Source: Dokdonella_A sp964582225 (GTDB lineage Bacteria; Pseudomonadota; Gammaproteobacteria; Xanthomonadales; Rhodanobacteraceae). From it: 64,000 bases of DNA. The position numbers and the translations under genes were made by a program. Within the stretch, counting starts at the first letter, position 1; each line of letters opens with the position of its first letter. The stretch is from positions 58,772-122,771 of the forward strand of contig CAZORA010000004.1 in the NCBI GenBank assembly GCA_964582225.1, read 5' to 3'. The notes under the pieces were generated by a model. The model was not told the DNA's origin. It saw only the letters and a list, made by a program, of their open reading frames with translations, and did not search any database. Positions 23,102 to 30,370 of this stretch are shown here, one piece after another.

Positions 23102-23836
23102 ATGAAGATTTCCGCTCGACGCGCGGCGGCGCAGCGCGCGCTGCAGGGCGCTGCGCTCGGCGCCCTGCTGCTGATTCCGCTCGCGCAGGCGCAGGAGGAC
23201 GGCCCCGGACGCCTGGCCGCCTGCGCCAGCTGCCACGGCGAGCACGGCGAAGGCGTGCCCGGCTCCGAGTACCAGCCGCACCTGGCCGGTAAGCCGGCCG
23301 GCTACCTGTTCGCCCAGCTCGCCAACTTCCGCGACGGGCGCCGCCTCAACGCGCAGATGACCTGGCTGCTGCGCTTCATGGACGACGCCTACCTGCACGA
23401 GATTGCCGACCACTACGCGGCCCAGCCGCCGCGCACCCGCCCCGCCGACCGCGGCGCCGAGCGCCTCACGCCCGCATTCGCCGCGACCGCCAAGCGCCTG
23501 GTGCGCGAAGGGGACCCGGCGCGCGAGGTGCCGGCCTGCTCGGCCTGCCACGGCGAGCGCCTGACCGGCCTCGAGCCGGGCGTGCCGGCGCTGGTCGGCC
23601 TGCCCGCCGACTACGTCTTCGCCCAGCTTGGCAACTGGCGCAGCGGCGTGCGCCGCGCGACGGCGCCGGACTGCATGGCGGAGGTGGCGAAGAGCCTCTC
23701 CGACGACGAGCTGCGCGCGGTCGCGGTCTGGCTCTCGCAGCAGGCCCACGCCGACGCCGAGCTGCCCGCGCCCGCCGGCAGCTTCGAGCCGCCGCGCCGC
23801 TGCGGCAGCCTCGAAACCGCGGGAGTCGCCCCTTGA
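23102..23836 (+). CDS. Diheme cytochrome c (c4-like), periplasmic
   Basis: 244 residues from ATG 23102. The upstream in-frame ATG at 23060 overlaps the methyltransferase gene and lacks signal-peptide character. The signal peptide ends at about residue 30 (LIPLAQAQ). There are two CXXCH haem sites, CASCH (41-45) and CSACH (146-150). Each is followed by the c4 pattern of G-x-P-L-A/V-G-x-P-x-x-Y-x-x-x-Q-L and by Met ligands. It is a soluble electron carrier and overlaps the triheme gene by 4 bases (TTGA). Confidence 0.88.
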   Translation: MKISARRAAAQRALQGAALGALLLIPLAQAQEDGPGRLAACASCHGEHGEGVPGSEYQPHLAGKPAGYLFAQLANFRDGRRLNAQMTWLLRFMDDAYLHEIADHYAAQPPRTRPADRGAERLTPAFAATAKRLVREGDPAREVPACSACHGERLTGLEPGVPALVGLPADYVFAQLGNWRSGVRRATAPDCMAEVAKSLSDDELRAVAVWLSQQAHADAELPAPAGSFEPPRRCGSLETAGVAP

Positions 23837-25125
23837 AGCGCGCCCGCACCCTGCCCTTCGCCCTGCTCGCGTTTGCGCCGCTGCTGCTGCTGATCCTGGC
23901 GGTCGCCGCCGCGCTGTTCCTGCGCCAGGGCGGCTTCGAGCCCTGGCGCGTGCCGCAGGGCGCCGGCAGCGAAATCGAGGCCACCCCCGAGCGCCTCGCG
24001 CGCGGCGCATACCTGGCCCGGATCGGCGACTGCCAGAGCTGCCACAGCGTCCGCGGCGGAATCCCCTTCGTCGGCGGCCGCGCCTTTCCGACGCCCTGGG
24101 GCACGCTCTACAGCGGCAACCTCACGCCGGATCCGGAAACCGGCCTCGGCGACTGGTCGGCGGAAGAATTCCGCCACGCCATGCGCCACGGCGTGAGCCG
24201 CAGCGGCACGCTGTATCCGGCCTTCCCCTACGCCAACTTCGCCCTGCTCGAGGACGCCGACCTCGACGCGCTCTGGGTCTGGCTGCGCAGCCAGGCGCCG
24301 GTGCGTCAGGCGCAGCCCGCCAACGAGCTGACCTGGCCCGCCTCCTGGAGGCCCCTGCAGGTCTTCTGGCGCATGTTCGCCTACCGCCCGGCCGATCCCG
24401 ACTTCGGCGCCGAAATGCCCGCCGAGTGGCGGCGCGGTCGCTATCTGGTCGACGGCCTCGGCCACTGCGCGATGTGCCACGGGCGGCGCGGGCCGCTGGC
24501 CTCGCTGCCGGCTTCGGGCTATCTCGCCGGCGGGCGCATCTCCGGCTCGGGCTGGTACGCCCCGGCGCTCGACAGTCAGCAGCTCGCCCGCTACGGCCGC
24601 GACGAGCTGGCCGAGTGGCTGCGCAGCGGCAGCACCGAACACGGCGCCACCTATGGCCCGATGGCCGAAGTCGTCTGGGCCAGCCTGCAGCACCTCACGC
24701 CCGACGATGCTCGGGCGATCGCCGCCTTCCTGCAGTCGGTGCCGCCCCACGCGCCGCCGCCGAGCGCGCTCCCCGCCGCCCTGCGGGCGCGCGGCGAGGG
24801 CGGTCGCGCGCTCTATGAAGAGCACTGCAAGGACTGCCACGGCGCCGACGGTCGCGGCAAGCCAGATCGATACCCGGCGCTGGTCGACGTCGCCGCCGCA
24901 ACCACGCCAGACCCCGCCAACCTGGTGCGCCTGATCCTCTACGGCGCCGTGCCTCCGGTTACCGCCGGCAACCGCCGCCCCTGGTCGATGCCGCCCTTTG
25001 TACAGACCCTCGACGCCGCACAGATCGCCGCCATCGCCAACTACGTCCGTAGCCACTTCGGCGGCCAGGCGCCCAACGTCTCGCCCGAGGCGGTGCGTGC
25101 CCTGCACGGGATCGAGCTCGACTGA
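23833..25125 (+). CDS. Membrane-anchored triheme cytochrome c (dehydrogenase cytochrome-subunit-like)
   Basis: 430 residues from TTG 23833, which overlaps the upstream stop. An uncleaved N-terminal helix (about 8-30) is followed by three CXXCH modules: CQSCH (67-71), CAMCH (212-216) and CKDCH (332-336). The module pattern RGAYLARIGDCQSCHS, then PWGTLYSGNLTPDPETGLGDWS, matches the cytochrome subunit of membrane alcohol and gluconate dehydrogenases. It would accept electrons from a periplasmic dehydrogenase and pass them to quinone or oxidase. No PQQ or flavin dehydrogenase is adjacent in this window. Confidence 0.87.
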   Translation: MKRARTLPFALLAFAPLLLLILAVAAALFLRQGGFEPWRVPQGAGSEIEATPERLARGAYLARIGDCQSCHSVRGGIPFVGGRAFPTPWGTLYSGNLTPDPETGLGDWSAEEFRHAMRHGVSRSGTLYPAFPYANFALLEDADLDALWVWLRSQAPVRQAQPANELTWPASWRPLQVFWRMFAYRPADPDFGAEMPAEWRRGRYLVDGLGHCAMCHGRRGPLASLPASGYLAGGRISGSGWYAPALDSQQLARYGRDELAEWLRSGSTEHGATYGPMAEVVWASLQHLTPDDARAIAAFLQSVPPHAPPPSALPAALRARGEGGRALYEEHCKDCHGADGRGKPDRYPALVDVAAATTPDPANLVRLILYGAVPPVTAGNRRPWSMPPFVQTLDAAQIAAIANYVRSHFGGQAPNVSPEAVRALHGIELD

Positions 25126-25181
25126 GACCCGCAGCCAACCAAGCGGATCCCTACGCTGCCGAGCGGGAGCGCGAACCCCGG

Positions 25182-25533
25182 CCAGACTCGGCTTCGAGGA
25201 CTTCCACCACGGCGCCGACGCGATCCTGATCGGTGATTTCCGTGGCGGTGCGCTGTCGCCGCGCCTGCGCGACGTCAACGGGTCGCTCTGCGGGGCGCCG
25301 GCGACAGGCAAGACCGAGTTTGCGCGCGTGCTCGCCGACCCGCTGCGGGCGAACGTGCCGGAGGTGCCCAACGGCGCCAGTGGCGGCGTTCCGACTTCCG
25401 GCCAGCCCCTTTCGGCGCCAGTTCGCTGTGCCAGCCGGCGCTGGCCGCGCGATGCCGACGAATCCGGCTGTTCGACGAGGACGAGGAGGTGTTCGGCAGC
25501 GACGACGCCCTCGGCTTTGTCGCCCTGTCTGGT
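25182..25533 (+). pseudogene. Decayed AAA+ ATPase fragment
   Basis: Between the triheme cytochrome and the SPFH gene, the plus strand carries recognisable ATPase pieces in two frames. In phase 2, FEDFHHGADAILIGDFRGGAL and DVNGSLCGAPATGKTEFARV (Walker A-like GAPATGKT codons at 25292-25315) resemble the region preceding and including the P-loop of large COG0464 AAA ATPases. In phase 1, RIRLFDEDEEVFGSDDA (from about 25462) resembles the Walker B strand (LLLFDEVEDVF in relatives). The frame change lies between 25321 and 25462. No start, no complete N-terminus and no C-terminal lid remain. The identification rests on motif resemblance only. Confidence 0.6.
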
Positions 25534-25563
25534 GCACGCGCACTCGGCCTGGCCGGGCTGCGC

Positions 25564-26322
25564 TCAGGGAACGCGACGGAGCTTTTCGAACATGCCCTCG
25601 AAGAACTCCAGCGGCAGCGGGAAGGCGATGGTGTTGGTTTTGTCGCCGGCGATCTCGACCAGGGTCTGCAGGTAGCGCAGCTGGATCGATTGCGGCTGCT
25701 GCATCAGGGTTTGCGCTGCCTGCATCAGCTTCTCGGACGCCTGCAGCTCGCCTTCGGCGTTGATCACCTTGGCGCGCCGCTGGCGCTCGGCTTCGGCCTG
25801 GCGGGCGATCGCGCGCACCATCACGTCATCGAGATCGACCTGCTTGATCTCCACGTTCGCAACCTTGATGCCCCAAGCGTCGGTGTGCTGGTCGAGGATC
25901 ACCTGGATATCGTGGTTCAGCTTGTCGCGTTCAGCGAGCATCTCATCGAGCTCATGCTGGCCGAGCACCGAGCGCAAGGTCGTCTGCGCCAGCTGGCTGG
26001 TCGCCTCGTAGGCGTTCTCGACCTGGATCACCGCTTTTTCCGGGTCGATGACGCGAAACAGCAGCACCGCGTTGACCTTGACCGGCACGTTATCGTGCGA
26101 GATGACGTCCTGCGGCGGCACGTCCATGACGATGGTACGCAGATCGATGCGCACCATCTGCTGCACGATCGGCACCACGATGATGATCCCCGGGCCTTTG
26201 ACCGCCTGGAAGCGCCCGAACAGGAACACCACACCACGCTCGTATTCGCGCAGGATCTTGACCGAAGCCAGGATCAACAGCAGCAGGACCCCAACCAGCA
26301 CCGAAGCCACCGACATCATCAC
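25564..26322 (-). CDS. SPFH/Band 7 (slipin/stomatin) membrane protein
   Basis: 252 residues. An N-terminal membrane segment (about 4-21) precedes the SPFH domain: EYERGVVFLFGRFQAVKGPGIIIVVPIVQ, DVPPQDVISHDNVPVKVNAVLLFR, and AERDKLNHDIQVILDQHTDAWGIKVANVEIKQVDL. The C-terminal coiled-coil helices follow. This is the prokaryotic slipin subgroup, which oligomerises at the membrane and almost always pairs with a long NfeD protein. That NfeD gene is immediately upstream with a 4-base overlap. Confidence 0.92.
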   Translation of the reverse strand: MMMSVASVLVGVLLLLILASVKILREYERGVVFLFGRFQAVKGPGIIIVVPIVQQMVRIDLRTIVMDVPPQDVISHDNVPVKVNAVLLFRVIDPEKAVIQVENAYEATSQLAQTTLRSVLGQHELDEMLAERDKLNHDIQVILDQHTDAWGIKVANVEIKQVDLDDVMVRAIARQAEAERQRRAKVINAEGELQASEKLMQAAQTLMQQPQSIQLRYLQTLVEIAGDKTNTIAFPLPLEFFEGMFEKLRRVP

Positions 26323-27719
26323 GCACCTCCCGCCGGCCCCGCAGGCGCGGCTTTCACTTCCAGAATCAAACCGTCGATCGCGATCACCTCGATCGCTTGT
26401 CCGTCGCGCAGCGGTGCGTTGGATCGTGCCTGCCAGCGCTCGCCATGCACGTGCACCAGACCGCGTCCGCTGAAGTCGCCGACCGCGACCCCGTGCATGC
26501 CGAGCATTTCCTCGCGCCCGCTGACCACCGGCTGCGCGCGCGCCCGCAGCGCCATCCAGACGATGCCGACCAGAAGCAGTGCGGCGGCCAGGCTGATGCC
26601 GATCAGAAGACCGAGCGGTACGCCGCCGATTTCGCCGCGATCCAGCAGTGCCACCGAGCCGATCACGAACGCCACCACGCCGCCGCCACCCAGCGCACCG
26701 TAGGCCGGCACCACGGTTTCCGCAACGATCAGGCCGACGCCAAGCGCGATCAGGGCCAGACCCATATAGTTCACCGGCAACATCTGGAAGGCGTAGAGCG
26801 CGAGCAGCAGGCAGATCGCACCGACCACGCCAGGCAGGATCGCACCGGGGCTGTAGCCCTCGAACAGCAGGCCGCCGAGGCCGAGCAGAAGCAGCAGATA
26901 GGCGACCGATGGATCGGCGATCACGCCGAGGAAGCGGCTGCGCCAGTCGGGCTCGATCGCGCGCAGCGCGAGGGCAGCGGTTTGGAGCTCGACTTCACCG
27001 CCCGCCGTGGCGACCCGGCGACCATCGATCTCCTGCAGCAGCGTGGGCAGGTTCGGCGCGATCAGGTCGATCACCTTGAGCCTCAGCGCTTCCTCCGCCG
27101 GGATGCTGGCGGCATCGCGCACGGCTTGCTCGGCCCAGTCGGCGTTGCGCCCGCGCTGCTCGGCGAGCGCGCGGATGTAGGCGACCGCGTCGTTGAGGGC
27201 CTTGCGCGTTTCGGCGCTGTCGGGCGCCGGGTTGGCCGGGCCCTGGTCAGCTTCGCGCGCCTTACCATCGGCAGGAGCCGCCGGCGGCGCGGGTCGGGTC
27301 TGGCCCGGCAGGCCGATTGCGATCGGGGTCGCGGCGCCGAGGTTGGTGCCGGGCGCCATCGCCGCGACGTGGCAGGCATAGAGAATATAGGTGCCGGCGC
27401 TGGCGGCCCGCGAGCCACCCGGCGCGACGTAGCCGACCACCGGTACGGGCGAGGCCATGATCGCCTTGATGATCGTGCGCATCGACTTGTCGAGGCCGCC
27501 CGGCGTGTCGAGCTCGAGCACCACCACGGCGGCCTGCTCCTCGGCCGCCTGCGTCAGGCCGCGCACCACATAGTCGGCGCTGGCCGGACTGATCGCGCCG
27601 TCGACGCGGAGCCGGATGCCGTGCGCGGCCGGCGCCTCCTGCGCCGACCCCGCGAGCGGCAGCAGCGCCGCTAACGCGAGCAGCACGCCGCTGAACCAGC
27701 GTGGCAAGATCCTCTTCAC
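26319..27719 (-). CDS. NfeD1b-type membrane-bound serine protease (long NfeD/ClpP-class)
   Basis: 466 residues. A signal peptide (VLLALAALLPLAGSAQ) is followed by a periplasmic ClpP/crotonase-like protease domain (about 35-230; GGSRAASAGTYILYACHVAAMAPGT contains the nucleophile-region serine). Four to five transmembrane helices (about 260-400) and a C-terminal NfeD OB-fold (MLGMHGVAVGDFSGRGLVHVHGERWQA) follow. An Ala/Pro linker of about 30 residues interrupts the protease domain. Archaeal members cleave the C-terminus of the partner stomatin. It overlaps the SPFH gene by 4 bases, giving a two-gene operon. Confidence 0.9.
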   Translation of the reverse strand: MKRILPRWFSGVLLALAALLPLAGSAQEAPAAHGIRLRVDGAISPASADYVVRGLTQAAEEQAAVVVLELDTPGGLDKSMRTIIKAIMASPVPVVGYVAPGGSRAASAGTYILYACHVAAMAPGTNLGAATPIAIGLPGQTRPAPPAAPADGKAREADQGPANPAPDSAETRKALNDAVAYIRALAEQRGRNADWAEQAVRDAASIPAEEALRLKVIDLIAPNLPTLLQEIDGRRVATAGGEVELQTAALALRAIEPDWRSRFLGVIADPSVAYLLLLLGLGGLLFEGYSPGAILPGVVGAICLLLALYAFQMLPVNYMGLALIALGVGLIVAETVVPAYGALGGGGVVAFVIGSVALLDRGEIGGVPLGLLIGISLAAALLLVGIVWMALRARAQPVVSGREEMLGMHGVAVGDFSGRGLVHVHGERWQARSNAPLRDGQAIEVIAIDGLILEVKAAPAGPAGGA

Positions 27720-27777
27720 GACCTCATCAGAGCAGAGCCCACGACGCTTGGCAAACCACAGGCCCTGTGACCCTCCC

Positions 27778-28332
27778 TCAAGACTGACGCAGCGCCTCGA
27801 TGCTGATCGCGAGCCGAACCTCGTCGGGGACGCCGAAATCGAGGCCCCAGCGCATGCCCCAGCGGCTGCGTAGAAGGGTCGCCTCGAAGTCGCCGCCGCA
27901 AACTTCGACTTCGTGTTGTGGTGACTGATAGCAGTTGAAGTTGCTGGCCCGCAGGCTCAACGGATGGGTTTCGCCAAGCAGGCTGAGCTGGCCGGCGACG
28001 GCGCTCAGACGCTGGCCGTCGAAGCGGAAATCGTCGCTCGTGAAGCGCGCTCGCGGATGGCGCGCGACGTCGAAGAAGTCCGCGCTGCGCAGATGGTCGT
28101 CGAAGCGCGGCGTGCCAGTACTGATCGAGGCCATGTCGATCATGATCTCGGCGTGACCGCAGTTCGCCGCGCGATCGAGGTCGACGAAGCCTTCAACCTT
28201 GTCAAAGCGTCCGCGCACCGTCGAGGTCAGCATGTGCCGGACCGCGAACATGACGGCGGTATGAGGCGGATCGGGCAGATAGCGAACGAGGCCGCCGCCG
28301 GACGTACCGCGGGTCGCAACGGTTGATGCCAT
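27778..28332 (-). CDS. YceI-like lipocalin-fold protein
   Basis: 184 residues. The YceI beta-barrel signature is visible: HTAVMFAVRHMLTSTVRGRFDKVEGFVDLD, DMASISTGTPRFDDHLRSADFFDVARHPRARFTSDDF, and GQLSLLGETHPLSL. YceI barrels bind polyisoprenoids or other amphiphiles. Unlike the E. coli protein there is no signal peptide; the sequence begins with a short polar Ala/Thr/Gly lead, so a cytoplasmic location is predicted unless the start is misplaced. It is 58 bases upstream of the NfeD gene on the same strand and may be cotranscribed. Confidence 0.88.
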   Translation of the reverse strand: MASTVATRGTSGGGLVRYLPDPPHTAVMFAVRHMLTSTVRGRFDKVEGFVDLDRAANCGHAEIMIDMASISTGTPRFDDHLRSADFFDVARHPRARFTSDDFRFDGQRLSAVAGQLSLLGETHPLSLRASNFNCYQSPQHEVEVCGGDFEATLLRSRWGMRWGLDFGVPDEVRLAISIEALRQS

Positions 28333-28533
28333 GGCGCGAACTCCTCCCGCGAAATGCGGACAGATGAATCGCGGCGGCTCTCCTCCAGGTCGCCTGGGCG
28401 CGCCCAGGCCGAATCGGTGGAACAGGGACGTCGGGTGGAAAGTGGAATCAGTGCCTCGTTCGGGTCGCGCGACGCACGGGTGGGGTCGATCCGGCGCAGC
28501 GATCGTGCCGACCGCCTGCCGACGTCGAGCGCT

Positions 28534-29265
28534 TCAGCCGCATTTCGAGTAGCCGCAGCTCAGGCAGGTCTCGCAGCCATCCATCACCACCACCGCGCTG
28601 GTGTTGCACTTCTGGCACAACGCGGCGCCGGGTGGAAAACTCTCCGACACTGCTGACGCGGTTGCCTCGTCGCCTGCCGCGGGCGCGGGCGCGGCGCTGC
28701 GCGTGACGTAGGCGGCGCGCTTTTCCTTCAGCATCGCGCGCTGCTCGGCGCTCAGCTCGGGGGAGTGCAGTAGACCGATCCTCCTCAGGTGGGTCTCGAT
28801 CACGCAGCCGATCTCGGCCACGATCGAGGGCATGTAGACACCGCCCGCCTTGAAGTAACCGCCGCGCGGGTCGAACACGGCTTTCAGCTCTTCGACGAGA
28901 AAGGTGACGTCGCCGCCCTTGCGGAACACTGCAGACATGATGCGGGTCAGCGCCACGATCCACTGGAAGTGATCCATGTTCTTCGAGTTGATGAAGACCT
29001 CGAAGGGACGGCGCAGCTCATATTCGGTGCCGGCGTTCAACACGATATCGTTGATCGTCACATAGAGCGCGTGCTCGACCAGCGGCGACTTGATCTTGTA
29101 GGTGGCGCCGACCAGCATGTCCGGTCGCTCCACCTTCTCGTGCATCTGGATCACCTCGGCACCCGACGCGGGCGTCACAGTCGCCGCTGGGGTGGGCGCC
29201 GTCGTCAACGGGCTTTCGTCCGCCGAAGTGACGCTGTAGCCAACAATCTTCTTCTCGATCTTCAT
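28534..29265 (-). CDS. nrdJb: Class II ribonucleotide reductase, C-terminal component NrdJb
   Basis: 243 residues, matching separate NrdJb proteins. The central part (EKVERPDMLVGATYKIKSP, then VNDIVLN and FEVFINSKNMDHFQWIVALTRIMSAVFRKGGD) is the C-terminal region of fused NrdJ enzymes. The extreme C-terminus is a Cys-rich zinc-ribbon tail (CQKCN, CETCLSCGYSKCG), believed to shuttle electrons from thioredoxin to the active site. It acts with NrdJa as one B12-dependent enzyme making deoxyribonucleotides without O2 need. A histone H1-like gene sits between the two halves. Confidence 0.9.
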   Translation of the reverse strand: MKIEKKIVGYSVTSADESPLTTAPTPAATVTPASGAEVIQMHEKVERPDMLVGATYKIKSPLVEHALYVTINDIVLNAGTEYELRRPFEVFINSKNMDHFQWIVALTRIMSAVFRKGGDVTFLVEELKAVFDPRGGYFKAGGVYMPSIVAEIGCVIETHLRRIGLLHSPELSAEQRAMLKEKRAAYVTRSAAPAPAAGDEATASAVSESFPPGAALCQKCNTSAVVVMDGCETCLSCGYSKCG

Positions 29266-29293
29266 GGTCGTGCCTGCAGTTCGGTGTCGACGA

Positions 29294-30322
29294 TCAGCGG
29301 CGGCGCGGCTTGGCCGCTGCCTTGGCGCTCGAGGTCTTCGCGAGGGTCGCGCGCTGCGACGATTTCATCACCGCCTTCACCTTTGCGGATTTGGCGGCGG
29401 CGGGTGTTTTCACAAGGCGCCGCGAGCTGGATTTTGCGACCGCGACACCGCGCGTGGAGGCTCTGGTCGCGGCGCGCGACGCCCCCTTGCGGGTCGCGAC
29501 CGGCGCCTTGCTCGGGCGCGCCGCCGTTTTGGCCGCAGCTTTCCCTGCGACCATCTTCCTTTTTGCCGGCGGCTTGGCCGCGGTTTTACCGTTCGGTGCG
29601 AGCCTGCGTGGCGGAGTCCGCTTCGTCGAGCCTGCCTTCGCTGTCGCCTTCTTCGCGCCCGAAGCCTTCGTCACTGTGGTTTTTCCCGCAGCGGCTTTGT
29701 TCGCCGAAGCCTTGCCGACGACCGTTTTTCCGGCTGGATGGTGCCTCGCCGCGGGTTTTCTTGCCGCCGGCTGCTCCGACCTCGCCTGGCCCGCCGTCTT
29801 GCCGATAGCGGCCTTCTTCGGCGCCGGCTTTCTTGCCACTGGCTTCCTTGCCACCGGCTTCTTCGCGCCGCCATCGCCCGTCGTCTTGCCGACGGCGGAT
29901 TTTCTCCCCACAGGCTTCTTCGCCGCCGGCCTCGCCGGGGCGACCGCGCCGGCCGGACGAGCGGCACTGCGCCCGGTAGCCGGCTTCGATTGCGCCGAAA
30001 CCGCCGCTGTCCTGGCCGGCGGTTTGCCGACACCGGTTGTCACCTTGCGCGCGGCGCGGCGCGGGGCTTGCCGATCGCGCCTCGCGCTCGAGAGGTCGAA
30101 ATCGTCGTCCAGCGGCGGCAGTGGCGGGCGCGGGCGTGGGCGCAGCTTGACTGCCAGAATCCTGCGTGCGGGCTGCTTATAGGCTCGACGTGGGCCTCTG
30201 GTCGAGCCGCCGCGAGCGGCTGGCGTGGTGATGAGTTCTACCCTGCCGGCCGCTTCGCTGCCGACGGCGTCTGCCGCCGTGCCGCTGGAGCGTGCCGCCG
30301 AGGCCTTTGCTTCTGCTGCCAT
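29294..30322 (-). CDS. Histone H1-like, Lys/Ala/Pro-rich DNA-binding protein
   Basis: 342 residues, almost entirely Lys, Ala, Arg, Pro, Thr and Gly. It contains repeated KKPVARKPVARKPAPKKAA-like and AAKT/AGKT motifs from about residue 130 to the end; the first ~80 residues are less repetitive. The composition and repeats are those of bacterial H1-like proteins (AlgP/HctB type) that coat DNA electrostatically. It has no folded domain, signal peptide or membrane segment. A good ribosome site (GGGGAGAGGG) precedes the ATG. It lies 48 bases after nrdJa and 28 bases before nrdJb, so it must share their transcript. The repeat structure makes its length likely to vary between strains. Confidence 0.85.
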   Translation of the reverse strand: MAAEAKASAARSSGTAADAVGSEAAGRVELITTPAARGGSTRGPRRAYKQPARRILAVKLRPRPRPPLPPLDDDFDLSSARRDRQAPRRAARKVTTGVGKPPARTAAVSAQSKPATGRSAARPAGAVAPARPAAKKPVGRKSAVGKTTGDGGAKKPVARKPVARKPAPKKAAIGKTAGQARSEQPAARKPAARHHPAGKTVVGKASANKAAAGKTTVTKASGAKKATAKAGSTKRTPPRRLAPNGKTAAKPPAKRKMVAGKAAAKTAARPSKAPVATRKGASRAATRASTRGVAVAKSSSRRLVKTPAAAKSAKVKAVMKSSQRATLAKTSSAKAAAKPRRR

Positions 30323-30370
30323 GTCCCTCTCCCCGAGCCTGGTTGACGCAGGCGCCGCGCGCGGCGCCGC

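Noticed and set aside
25151..25543. A 130-residue minus-strand frame in the gap after the triheme cytochrome
   Set aside because: Arg-rich with no motif; the plus strand at the same place gives recognisable ATPase pieces.
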